Origin: JADJOY01 sp016713535 [NCBI: Deltaproteobacteria bacterium] | GTDB lineage: Bacteria > JADJOY01 | Direction of reading: 5' to 3' | Assembly (NCBI GenBank): GCA_016713535.1 | Contig: JADJOY010000052.1 | Location: forward strand, 1 to 12,542 | Length of the DNA stretch: 12,542 nt | Shown here: positions 1 to 8,700 of the stretch, piece after piece | How positions within the stretch are numbered: position 1 is the stretch's first letter | Layout of the letters: every line of letters starts with the position of its first letter | Position numbers and translations under genes: made by a program | The notes under the pieces: model-generated | What the model was told of the DNA's origin: nothing | Databases searched by the model: none | Seen by the model: only the letters and a program-made list of their open reading frames with translations

Positions 1-420
1 CTCGACGACGCGTGCCGCGAACTCGCGGGTGCAGAGAAACGGCCCGGTGAGGTCGACGTCGATCACCTTCTGCCACTGATCGAGCGTCATCTTCTTCACC
101 GCGCCGGTGTCCTTGTCCTTCTTGACGAGGAGGCCGTCGCGGAAGAGGCCGGCGTTGTTGACGAGGCCGTTGAGCTTGCCGAACGCCTTCCAGGCGTCGT
201 CCATCAACTTCGCGACCGAGTCTTCCTTGGAGACGTCGGCGGTGAAGCCCTGGATCTTGCCGGCGTAGCCCTTCGCCTCGCTCTCGAGCGAGGCCAGGCC
301 CTCGGCCGCGATGTCGCACGCCGCGACGCTCGCGCCGAGCTCCGCGAGGCGCAGCGCGAAGTGCCGGCCCATGCCGCTCGCCGCACCCGTCACCACGATC
401 TTGAGATCGCTGACCTTCAT
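1..420 (-). CDS. Short-chain dehydrogenase/reductase (SDR), 5' part only
   Basis: N-terminal 140 residues of a classical SDR oxidoreductase, an NAD(P)-dependent Rossmann-fold enzyme acting on alcohols, ketones or acyl chains; the gene runs off the left edge. Seen: the cofactor-binding glycine motif [11 protein letters not shown] (residues 10-20), an Asp at residue 36 at the end of the second strand (in this family usually a preference for NAD over NADP), the Asp-Val pair at 62-63, and the structural motif NNAG at 88-91. The Ser and the YxxxK catalytic residues would lie beyond the edge. The ATG at 420-418 is well supported: GGAGG stands 6 bases upstream (complement of 427-431). It is divergent from the VOC gene. 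Substrate cannot be inferred. A FabG-like reductase or a general oxidoreductase are equally possible. Confidence 0.93.
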   Translation of the reverse strand, partial: MKVSDLKIVVTGAASGMGRHFALRLAELGASVAACDIAAEGLASLESEAKGYAGKIQGFTADVSKEDSVAKLMDDAWKAFGKLNGLVNNAGLFRDGLLVKKDKDTGAVKKMTLDQWQKVIDVDLTGPFLCTREFAARVVE

Positions 421-625
421 CGTCGTCCTCCGTTTTGGGTAGAAACGTGGGTTTAGCAGGTCGCGGGAGAGCGCGTCTTCCGCGACCGCGCGGTCGTTCC
501 CGTTGCGATGACGTGGAGGCCATTCGTAGCGCGGGGGCTCGTCCCCCGCCGGTGGCGAAGCGGGGGACAAGCCCCCGCGCTACGGGGCAAGATCCCGGCT
601 TCCTGTCACCAGGGAGGCTCTCCCG
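421..625. other. Divergent intergenic region between SDR and VOC genes
   Basis: This 205-base gap must hold the promoters of the leftward SDR gene and the rightward VOC gene. I see the two Shine-Dalgarno sites (complement of 427-431 for SDR; AGGGAGG at 611-617 for VOC) and the large palindrome at 526-583. No convincing -35/-10 pair is visible on either strand. Confidence 0.6.
526..583. repeat. REP-like palindrome, 24-bp arms
   Basis: An inverted repeat with arms at 526-549 and 560-583 and a 10-base loop. The arms match at 23 of 24 positions; the single difference gives a G-U pair if transcribed leftward. Each arm carries a G run and a C run (GCGGGGGC and GTCCCCCGC), so each arm is itself partly self-complementary and the element could form a long hairpin or a clover-like structure. 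It lies 43 bases before the VOC start and could be transcribed in that leader. The sequence differs from the array units at 1030-3017, so it is a second palindrome family. It looks like a dispersed extragenic palindrome; no transposase is nearby. Confidence 0.8.
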
Positions 626-1018
626 ATGGATCTCAATCAAGTCACGATGCCCGTCACCGATCTGAGCCGTTCGATCGCGTTCTACGAGCGGCTCGGCCTC
701 ACGCTGATCGTGCGCGCCGAGGAGCGCTACGCGCGCTTCGAGCTGCCGTTCGGCAACGCCACGTTCTCGCTCCACCACGCCGACGAGGTGCGGACACCGA
801 CCGGCGTGGTCGTGTACTTCGAATGCGAAGACCTCGACGAGCGCGTCGCGCGGTTGATCGCGAGCGGGATCACGTTCGACACCCTGCCCACCGACCAGCC
901 CTGGCTGTGGCGCGAGGCCTACACCCGCGACCCCGACGGCCACGTGATCTGCCTCTTCCGCGCCGGCACCCACCGCCACAACCCACCCTGGCGGATCCGC
1001 ACCGAAACCGACGAGTAG
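626..1018 (+). CDS. VOC (glyoxalase/bleomycin-resistance fold) family protein
   Basis: A 130-residue single-chain protein of the vicinal oxygen chelate superfamily. These proteins pair beta-alpha-beta-beta-beta modules around a metal site and include glyoxalase I, extradiol dioxygenases and antibiotic-binding proteins. Seen: the N-terminal module with MPVTDLSRSIAFYERLGL (about residues 8-25), a central LHHADE stretch, and the C-terminal module with PWLWREAYTRDPDGH followed by VICLF. In many VOC enzymes the residue just after the DPDGH strand is a metal-binding Glu; here that stretch reads VICL, so metal binding and the reaction are uncertain. The start is supported by AGGGAGG at 611-617, 8 bases before the ATG. 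It converges on drmC across the repeat array and shows no functional link to it. Substrate unknown. Confidence 0.92.
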   Translation: MDLNQVTMPVTDLSRSIAFYERLGLTLIVRAEERYARFELPFGNATFSLHHADEVRTPTGVVVYFECEDLDERVARLIASGITFDTLPTDQPWLWREAYTRDPDGHVICLFRAGTHRHNPPWRIRTETDE

Positions 1019-1029
1019 GCGGACGCCCC

Positions 1030-2055
1030 GGGGAGGGGCACGCGTCGCGTGCCCGGCGATACGACGAGGCGTGGGCGTCGACGAGGTCGTTGATCCCCGT
1101 ACAGCGATCGACGCGATCCGTCTGGAGGGCCTGCCTCCGGCGGGCCGGGGATGAACGGCGGCGGCCGCGACGGAGCGCGGCCCTCCAGACGTTCGATCGC
1201 GGTCCGGGGGAGGGGCACGCGTCGCGTGCCCGGCGATACGACGAGGCGTGGGCGTTCTCGACGTCCCCGATCCCTGTACAGCGAACGCCGCGATCGGTCT
1301 GGAGGGCCCGCCTCCGGCGGGGCGGGGATGAACGGCAGCGGCCGCGACGGAGCGCGGCCCTCCAGCCGTTCGATCCCGGTCGGGAGGGCACGCGTCGCGT
1401 GCCCGGCGATACGACGAATCGTGGGCGTTGGCGACGCGGTCGATCCCCGTACAGCGATCGACGCGACTCGGGCGGGCCCGCCTCCGGCGGGGCGGGGATG
1501 AACGGCGGCGGCCGCGACGGAGCGCGGCCCTCCAGCCGCTCGGTCCCGATCGGGAGGCACGCGCCGCGCCCGGCGATACGACGAGGCGTGGGCGTTCTCG
1601 ACGTCCCCGATCCCACAGCGAACGCCGCGATCGGTCTGGAGGGCCCGCCTCCGGCGGGCCGGGGATGAACGGCAGCGGCCGCGACGGAGCGCCGCCCTCC
1701 AGCCGCTCGGTCCCGATCGGGGGAGGGGCACGCGTCGCGTGCCCGGCGGTACGACGAATCGTAGGCGTTGGCGACGCGGTCGATCCCAGTACAGCGATCG
1801 ACGCGATCGGTCTGGAGGGCCCGCCTCCGGCGGGCCGGGGATGAACGGCAGCGGCCGCGACGGAGCGCGGCCCTCCAGCCGTTCGATCCCGATCGGGGGA
1901 GGGGCACGCGCCGCGTGCCCGGCGATACGACGAGGCCTGGGCGTTGGCGACGCGGTCGATCCCAGTACAGCGATCGACGCGATCTCGAGGCCCGCCTCCG
2001 CGGGATGAACGCGGCGGCCGCGACGGACGCGGCCCTCCAGCCGTTCGATCCCGAT
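1030..2055. repeat. Subtype A block of the array (six units of about 170-177 bp)
   Basis: Units 1 to 6. The subtype block is an outer stem CTGGAGGGCC/GGCCCTCCAG that encloses two hairpins: GGCCCGCC-TCC-GGCGGGCC and GGCCGCG-ACGGAG-CGCGGCC. Folded as a single strand this is a three-way junction. Unit 2 (1207-1381) and unit 5 (1719-1894) show it most cleanly. Unit 3 has lost the left outer arm. Unit 4 has a decayed hairpin 1. Unit 6 is shortened in the subtype block, which explains the 158-base spacing at the junction with subtype B. Confidence 0.85.
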
Positions 2056-3017
2056 CGGAGGGCACGCGTCGCGGCCCGGCGATACGACGAGGCGTGGGCG
2101 TTGGCGAGGTCGTCGATCCCAGTACAGCGATCGACGCGATCGGCGGTGCGACGCCATCGCGTATCGCCGGTCGCGCAACGCGCGACCCTCCGGGTGGGGA
2201 TGAACGGCGGCGGCCGCGACGGAGCGCGGCCCTTCAGCCGTTCGGTCGCGGTCCGGGGGAGGGGCACGCGCCGCGTGCCCGCCGACACGACGAAGCGTGG
2301 GCGTTCACGAGGTCGTTGATCCCTGTACAGCGATCGACAACCTCGGCGACGCGACGCCGTCGCGTATCGCCGGTCGCGCAACGCGCGACCCTCCGGGCCG
2401 GGGATGAACGGCGGCGGCCGCGACGGAGCGCGGCGCTCCAGCCGATCGATCCCGGTCGGCCGGGAGGGGCACGCGTCGCGTGCCCGGCGATACGACGAGG
2501 CGTGGGCGTTGGCGACGCGGTCGATCCCAGTACAGCGATCGACGCGATCGGCGGTGCGACGCCGTCGCGTATCGCCGGTCGCGCAACGCGCGACCCTCCG
2601 GGGCGGGGATGAACGGCAGCGGCCGCGACGGAGCGCGGCCCCTCCAGACGTTCGATCGCGATCGGGGGAGGGGCACGCGTCGCGTGCCCGGCGACACGAC
2701 GAGGCGGGGGCGTTGGCGACGCGGTCGATCCCAGTACAGCGATCGACGCGATCGGCGGTGCGACGCCGTCGCGTATCGCCGGTCGCGCAACGCGCGACCC
2801 TCCGGGGCGGGGATGAACGGCGGCGGCCGCGACGGAGCGCGGCGCTCCAGCCGATCGATCCCGGTCGAGCCCGGGAGGGGCACGCGTCGCGTGCCCGGCG
2901 ACACGACGAGGCGTGGGCGTTGGCGACGCGGTCGATCCCTGTACAGCGATCGACGCGATCGGCGGTGCGACGCCGTCGCGTATCGCCGGTCGCGCAACGC
3001 GCGACCCTCCGGCGGGA
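2056..3017. repeat. Subtype B block of the array (five units of about 202-207 bp, last one truncated)
   Basis: Units 7 to 11. The CTGGAGGGCC hairpin block of subtype A is replaced by a longer block containing GCGACGCCGTCGC, the box CGTATCGCC and a hairpin GTCGCGC-AAC-GCGCGAC, then CCTCCGG. CGTATCGCC is the reverse complement of GGCGATACG in the first box of the same unit, about 100 bases away, so each B unit can also form a long-range stem. Units 9 to 11 are almost identical to one another, suggesting recent duplication. Unit 11 ends after the CCTCCGG and lacks GGGGATGAACGG and hairpin 4. Confidence 0.85.
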
Positions 3018-3028
3018 GCTGGCGCCGG

Positions 3029-3823
3029 TCAGATCCCCGGCACGCGCACCAGCACGCGCGACTCGATCAGCGACTGGATCTGCTCGCTCAGCGTCCTCGC
3101 GAAGCTCGTCTCGCCGATCAGCGCGCCGACCTCGATGTTACGCTCTTGCGCGGCCTCGGTGAAGTTCGCGGACGTCACGAACGCTCGCTCTCCGTCGACC
3201 ACGATGCACTTGGCGTGCAACGCCGCGCGCTTCCGGCCCGGCTCGTCGGGTTCGAGGGTGCGCGGGTCGTAATACACCTCGGGCAGGCGCTTCCCCGGCC
3301 ACTGCTCGCCATGGAACCGGTCCGCGAACTCCTTCAGGATCTGGGCCGCGATCGTGGTGTCGCCGCGCTTGCGCTCCACGTGGAGGCAGAGCCGTGCCGT
3401 GAGCGCCGGCTCGGCGTCGAGCCGCTCGGCGAGCGCCGCGAAGATCGTCCGCCCCTGATGCACCGCGAACCCCACCACCAGCACGTGCGCACGCGCCTGC
3501 GCGAAGAGCTCGCGCACCACCACGCTGGTATCGCGGGTGCGCGCGCCCACGCCCTCGGGCCCCGACCAAACCAGGCTCACGCGTTCGTCGGCCGACCGCA
3601 TCCGTGGCGCCGCGTCTGCAACTGCGAGCAGCTCGACCAGGTGGCGATGGGTCATGCCGAGGGCCGCGAGCCGCTCGAGCTCACGCGCCACGCCGTCCGC
3701 GCATCCCCCGCCGACGTAGCGCGCGACCGCCAGAGCCGTGAAGGGCGCGCCGATTCGCTCGCCCGCGAGCGCCAGCGAGAGCGCACGACGCGCCTCGGGC
3801 GTGAGCGCGGCGAGCACGCTCAC
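3029..3823 (-). CDS. drmC: DrmC, phospholipase D-like protein of DISARM
   Basis: A 264-residue PLD-superfamily protein, the accessory nuclease-like member of the DISARM anti-phage system. Seen: an N-terminal helical region (LTPEARRALSLALAGERIG), the first PLD-fold strand LVVGFAVHQGRTIFAAL (about residues 120-135), and one HKD-type catalytic motif, HAKCIVVDGE, at about residues 202-211, followed by VTSANFTEAAQERN, the usual continuation of the motif. A single HKD motif is typical of DrmC and implies dimerisation. The GTG start at 3823-3821 forms a GTGA overlap with the drmB stop (3822-3820), so translation is probably coupled. The reading frame is intact. In the studied DISARM systems DrmC was reported as dispensable against tested phages, so its exact role is open. 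The stop lies about 11 bases from the end of the repeat array, which is the only candidate for transcript termination. Confidence 0.9.
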   Translation of the reverse strand: MSVLAALTPEARRALSLALAGERIGAPFTALAVARYVGGGCADGVARELERLAALGMTHRHLVELLAVADAAPRMRSADERVSLVWSGPEGVGARTRDTSVVVRELFAQARAHVLVVGFAVHQGRTIFAALAERLDAEPALTARLCLHVERKRGDTTIAAQILKEFADRFHGEQWPGKRLPEVYYDPRTLEPDEPGRKRAALHAKCIVVDGERAFVTSANFTEAAQERNIEVGALIGETSFARTLSEQIQSLIESRVLVRVPGI

Positions 3824-5713
3824 GCCGAGTCGCTCTCGTCGAAGAGCTCGGCCTCGAGGTTCTCGACCGTCTCCACCACCAGCGCCCGATCGAGGAACTC
3901 GTTGCGCCGCTCGCACGAGGTCTCGGCGATCAGCAAGCAGCCGTGGCACGCGGCGCCGTGGAGGAAGCGCTCCTCCTGCCGGTTGTCGGGGCGGTGCTGG
4001 GCGCAGATCGGGTCGTTCGAGCACAGCCGACCGTAGTCGAGCGCGGCCCGCAGGTGCGCGCCGACGTTCCGGCCCACCTCGACCAGCCCCCCGAGCGTCC
4101 CTTCGGCGTCGGGCGTGCCGGTGTAGAGGAGGATCCCGCACCCGGACTCGGTCGCGTAGACGCGCTCGCGGATCGAGGTCGCCGCGTAGCCGCACTCGAG
4201 GGCCACCGCGGTCATCAGCATGTGCGAGAGCGTGTGCAGCATGACGTAGCGCACGCCCGGAAACTTCGCCTTCGAGCCTGGATGCGCCGCGAGCCACGCG
4301 TTGAAGCCGGCGACCAGCGCGTCCCCGCGCCGCACCACCTCCGGGCGCGTCTCCCACTTCGCGAGGACGTCGGCATCGAGCGCCACGAAGACGCCCCTCG
4401 CCGCGGTTCTCGACCGCGGGCACCCACGTCATCTCGCGGGCCAGCGCCGCGCGCACCACGTTGAGCGCGAGCTCGCCATCCACGTCGGTGAAGGGCGCCT
4501 CGAAGCGCGTGAAGCCCACCTGCGCCGTGACCTCGCGCAGCCGGTGCACCAGCACCACTCGCGCCACCTTGCTCAGCGCACCCACGCGTCGCTCGGGTAG
4601 CGGCGCGCGAGTGGCGTAGAAGTCCGCGTCCGGCACGTCCTGGCCGATCGAGTCGCGCGGGCTGAGCAGGGTCTCGATCTCGGCTTGCTTGAGCGACTTC
4701 TCCTCGCGCGCACCTCCGCCGCCGCTGCTGGCGCGCCTGCGGCGCTGGATCTCGGCCCACACCTGCTCGTCGGTGAAGCCCTCGAGGGCCGCCGCCACCC
4801 GCGCCTTGCGACGGTCGCGCACCAGCTCATCCACGCTCTCGACGTAGAGCAGGTGGTCCTCCCACACGAGCTCGACGGCGTCGTGCACCGCGAGGTCGGC
4901 GTCGGGGATGGCGATGACGCTCATCGTCTGCGCGAAGTAGGCGTTCGAGGCGTGGCGGATGAGCAAGCGGTTCTGGCGTGGCTTGTCGTCGACGTCACGG
5001 CACTCCTCCCTCGCGTTCGGCCCCAGCCACGGCCGCTGGCCTCGGCAGATCCCGAGCGGCGAGGGCCGGTCCGGCTTGGTGAGCGCCGTCGAGAGGCGCC
5101 GCGGCGCGCGCCCACACTCGCAGCGCACCGCGATGTCGCCGAGGTCGCCGGTCGAGCCGTGCTCGTCGAGCCACAGCGCGCGCCTGCACGAGCCCTGGAA
5201 CTCGTGAGCGAAGCCGTGCCAGTCGAGATCGGAGATATGCCCGGCGACGCACGCCTGGAGGAACCGCACCGGCACCACCGGATAGCGCTTCTTGTCAGGC
5301 CCGAAATACTGGCCCTTCACCAGATCGCCGCGGCGGAGCAACCGCCGCGAGCGAACGTCGGGTCGCGGCGACTCGTCGTGCTGCGACACGAACCACTCGG
5401 GGAACACGATCGCGCGCACGCCGGCGGTGGCGCCGCGGCCGTCCTCGCGCTCGGGATCGACGGGCGGCGCGTACATCCGCACCTTCGCGCCGTCGAGCGC
5501 CCGGCTCACGCGCTCCTGGAGGCGCGCCTCCAGGATCGGCCGGTAGGCGTCCTCGCGCAGCGGATCGCCCCACTGCTCGAGCCCGGCGACGATCACCGAG
5601 TGGTTGGGGAGGTCGAGGAGCGCCCCCGGGCCGAACGTGGTGACCACCTGGCTCTGGCGGAGCTGGGCGTGGGCGCGCCGAGGTTGCTTGCGTCTGTCCG
5701 CCGGCCCGCTCAC
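3820..5713 (-). CDS. drmB: DrmB, DUF1998-containing DISARM protein (one frameshift)
   Basis: About 630 residues once one base is corrected. DrmB forms a complex with the helicase DrmA that engages invading DNA. Seen: the N-terminal signature TTFGPGALLDLPNHSVIVAG (about residues 25-45), FLQACVAGHISDLDWHGF in the middle, and CECGRAP. After the frameshift comes the DUF1998 part: LHTLSHMLM, TLGGLVEVG, CSNDPICAQH (about residue 562), HGAACHGC and ETSCERRNEFLDRAL. The Cys pattern suggests zinc binding. The GTG start at 5713-5711 overlaps the drmA TGA as GTGA. Reading shifts at a G4 run (complement of 4394-4397): upstream the frame reads VENRGEG, and dropping one G continues as VFVALDADVLAKWE in the frame that carries the rest. 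It is either a sequencing indel or a real lesion. Without correction the protein would lose its DUF1998 end. Confidence 0.9.
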
Positions 5714-8700
5714 GGATCGGCCTCGCCGGGCTCGGTTTCCACCTCGACACCGTCGCTGGTCTTCACCCACACGTTGACCGACGGCTCGACGTCGCGGAGC
5801 GAGCGGTGCGCCTTGAAGCGCCGCGCGTCGCGCGTCGAGCGCTCGAGCTCGGGATCGAGAGGGTCGAACAGCAAGGGCGGCGCGCCGCCGACCTCGCGCT
5901 GGTACTGGAGCTCGGTCGCCTCGCGGGCGCGGCGGGTCCACGCGTCGAGGAGATCCTCCACGCGATCGCGCATGCGGCGGCGCAGGTCCTCGGCGGCGTC
6001 GCCTTGCAGTGCCCGGTCGTGCGCGACGGCGCGGTCACCGATCGCGTTCGCGACGAAGCCGAGCTTGGGTCGCGCGCGCTCGACCTCGCCGGCTCTCTTC
6101 GCTGCGGTCAGCTCGGGCAAGCCGTGGCGCGCGAGCCCCACCGTGACCGCCGCCAGCGCCCGGTCCACAGCGCGCGGCGCGAAGGGAGTGACACTCGTGG
6201 CCTCGACGCTCCGGTAGAAGCTCTCGTGGAACGCCGCGAAGCGCTCGTAGTGGGAGCGGTCGCGGGGGCGGTGGACGTTGAGGAGCGTCACCACCAGGCC
6301 GGGGCGCTTGTCGTCGCGGCCGACGCGGCTCGTGGCCTGGATGTACTCGGCGGTGGTCTTGGGCTGACCGAGCACCACCATGAGCCCGAGGCGGGTGATG
6401 TCGAGGCCCACGGAGATCATGTTGGTGGCGAGGGCGACGTCGACGCGCTCGGGGTCGACGAAGCCGAGCGCCAAGCGGCGCTTGGTGTCCGCGACCTTGG
6501 AGGTGGGCTCGCGGCTGGTCAGCTCGACGACGTCGTAGCGGATGGTGCGGTTGGCGAAGAGCCCGTCCTTCTCGCCGGCGCGGCGGCGCGCGCGGCCGTA
6601 GTCGGTGAGGCGGGAGCGCACCTCGTCCTCCACGATTCGGCGGCTGCCGCCCAGCTCGCGCAGGCTGTTGAAGTAGCCGACCAGCGTCATGTACGGGTCG
6701 GCAGGGCTTTGGGCCACGCCGTCCGCGCCCGCGGCGTTCCAGGCGCGCTGCGCCGCGGCCATGAGCGCCAGGTACGTGCGCAGCAGCACCACCTTGAGGC
6801 TGCGTCCCTGCGCCGCGACCCCCAGGTAGAGGCGCGCGTTCTTGGCCTCGGGCGTCGGCGCGCTCGCGGGGTCAGCGGCGCGCACCGTGCGTGCGAAGTA
6901 GGAGTCGCGCACGTCCGGCCCGGGCGGCGGGAAGATCTCGACCGCGGCGCGGGCGAAGAGCGCCCCGATCTGCTTCTCGGCGCGGCGGATGGTGGCCGTG
7001 GACGCGACGACCTTGGGCCCAATCGGCCGCGGCGGCTCGCCGATCGGCCGCGACGCGAGCGCGTCGATCGCGGTCTCGTAGAGCCCCACCATCGTACCGA
7101 GGGGGCCGGAGATCAGGTGCAGCTCGTCCTGGATCACGAGCTCGGGCGGCGGCAGGGTGCCGCATTCGAGCGGGCGGCCGGGTCCGGGGTCGGCGGCGCC
7201 GTAGAAGCCGTTCGCGTCGAAGCGGTCCACCTTGCCGAAGAGCGCCCCCACCTGGCCCACCCATGGCAGGCTCGCGAGCTTGTCCACCGTCGCGATCAGG
7301 AAGCACGGGAGGCGGCGGTAGATCGGCTCGTCGACGGCGAGGATCGGCAGCTTCCGCTTCGCGGAACCCGAGAAGTCGCAGCGGCGCCCGATGCAGTAGA
7401 CGTCGAGGTCGGTGGGGCGTTCCGGAGTCGGCGCCAGCACGAACGAGTCGCGCTTGAACTTGGTGTCGCACCACGGGCACGTCTCGAGCGGGATCGGGCT
7501 CGGGTGGCGCTTGTCGTCGTTGTAGAAGCGCAGCGTCCGCTTGTAGGCACTGTGCGGATCGTTGTCGCCCTTCTTGCCCATGCGATTGGGCGTGGCCGCG
7601 CGGCCTACCCAGAGGCCGATCTCGAATGGCCACGGGCCGAGCCGGTCGGGCTCTTTCTGCCGCATCAGCTCGAGGGCGCAGACGAGCGTGGCGGCGCGGC
7701 TCAACTGGTCGAGCGTGAGCAGCCGCAGCGTGTAGCGCATCAGCACCGTCACGCCCGCCGACGAGATCCCCGGGTGGGTGAGGCGCCGGTACACCAGCGT
7801 GAACGCAGCGAGGCCGAGATAGGCCTCGGTCTTGCCGCCGCCGGTGGGGAAGAAGAGCAAGTCGACGGTCTGGCGATCGAGGTCGGTGGGGTCGGCGAGC
7901 CCGCGCAGGTTGAGCAGCACGAACGCGAGCTGGAAGGGCCGCCAGCGTGGCGCCTCGCCGGTGCCGTCGAAGTCCTTGCGGCGCCGCCGCGCCTGGAGCG
8001 CCATCGCGCGGTTCGCGATCCGGAACGCCTCGAACGCGTTGGCGTCGGCCGCGAGCAGCGCGATGCCGTCGCGGATGCGCGCGCGTACCCCGTCGGCGCG
8101 GCGCATCAGTTCGTCGGCCACCTCCGCGTGGCGTGGGTCGGTGGGGCGTGCCCTCCGCTGGAGATCGATCCAGCCTCGATAGCCCTCGACCAGCGCCGTG
8201 AGCTTCGCGGTCAGCTCGGCGGCGGTCTCGGCGGCCGCGAGCGCCTCCATGCCGAGCTCCACGCCGGGCACGTCGGCGGGGACGACCTTCTCGACCTCGG
8301 CGCGCGGGATCCAGGTGGTCTCGATCGTGTCGCAGCGGCCGTCGCGGGACTCGACCAAGCGCGTGGCCACGCCGTGCCCCCACCCCCGAACTCGCACACG
8401 TCGCGGTACTGGAAGTCGGCGACCCGATCGTCCCAGTCCTCGCCATCCCGCCCGCGCGGGTTGGGGCGCGGCACGAACCCTTCCGCGCAGCGCACGCGCA
8501 GCGCCGCCTGGAAGGCGAAGCTCTCGTCCTTGCGCGGACCGGACGTGATCGCGTCGCGCCGGTTCACGAGGAAGAGCGAAACCACCCGCGTGCCTCCCGG
8601 CGCCAGGCCCGCGGCGCGCGCGCCGATCACGCGCTCGCGGATCACGAGCTGGAGGCCGTTGCTCCCCGGCACGTCGAACTCGTCGCGCTTCTTGCGGCGG

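Larger units (their letters stand above)
1030..3017. repeat. Tandem array of 11 multi-hairpin repeat units
   Basis: Eleven units follow one another with no unique spacer. The first hairpin of each unit begins near 1036, 1213, 1386, 1556, 1726, 1902, 2060, 2262, 2467, 2671 and 2878, giving spacings of 177, 173, 170, 170, 176, 158, 202, 205, 204 and 207 bases. Unit order: hairpin 1 with arms GGGCACGCG/CGCGTGCCC; a conserved GGCGATACGACGAGGCGTGG box; in most units hairpin 2, GTCGATC/GATCGAC, around a loop containing GTACAG; a subtype-specific block; GGGGATGAACGG; then hairpin 4, GGCCGCG/CGCGGCC. The last unit stops inside the subtype block, about 11 bases from the drmC stop. The array fills the gap between converging genes. 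No frame shows a plausible protein. It is not CRISPR, because there are no short repeats with unique spacers. It resembles a BIME-like or other palindromic extragenic array, but I do not recognise the family. Confidence 0.95.

Noticed and set aside
870-2381. Long ORFs on both strands across the repeat array (up to about 500 residues)
   Set aside because: They are Arg-, Pro- and Ala-rich translations of the tandem repeat, occur in several frames at once and carry no domain or consistent start site. Lack of stop codons is expected at this GC content.
1030-3017. CRISPR array
   Set aside because: Units are 170-207 bp, contiguous and nearly identical throughout; there are no unique spacers and no cas genes.
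1030-3017. Retron msr-msd or tRNA cluster
   Set aside because: No reverse transcriptase is present in the window, and no unit shows a tRNA T-loop or a CCA end.
4685-6217. 510-residue plus-strand ORF over the drmB/drmA junction
   Set aside because: Low-complexity shadow of drmB and drmA with no domain.
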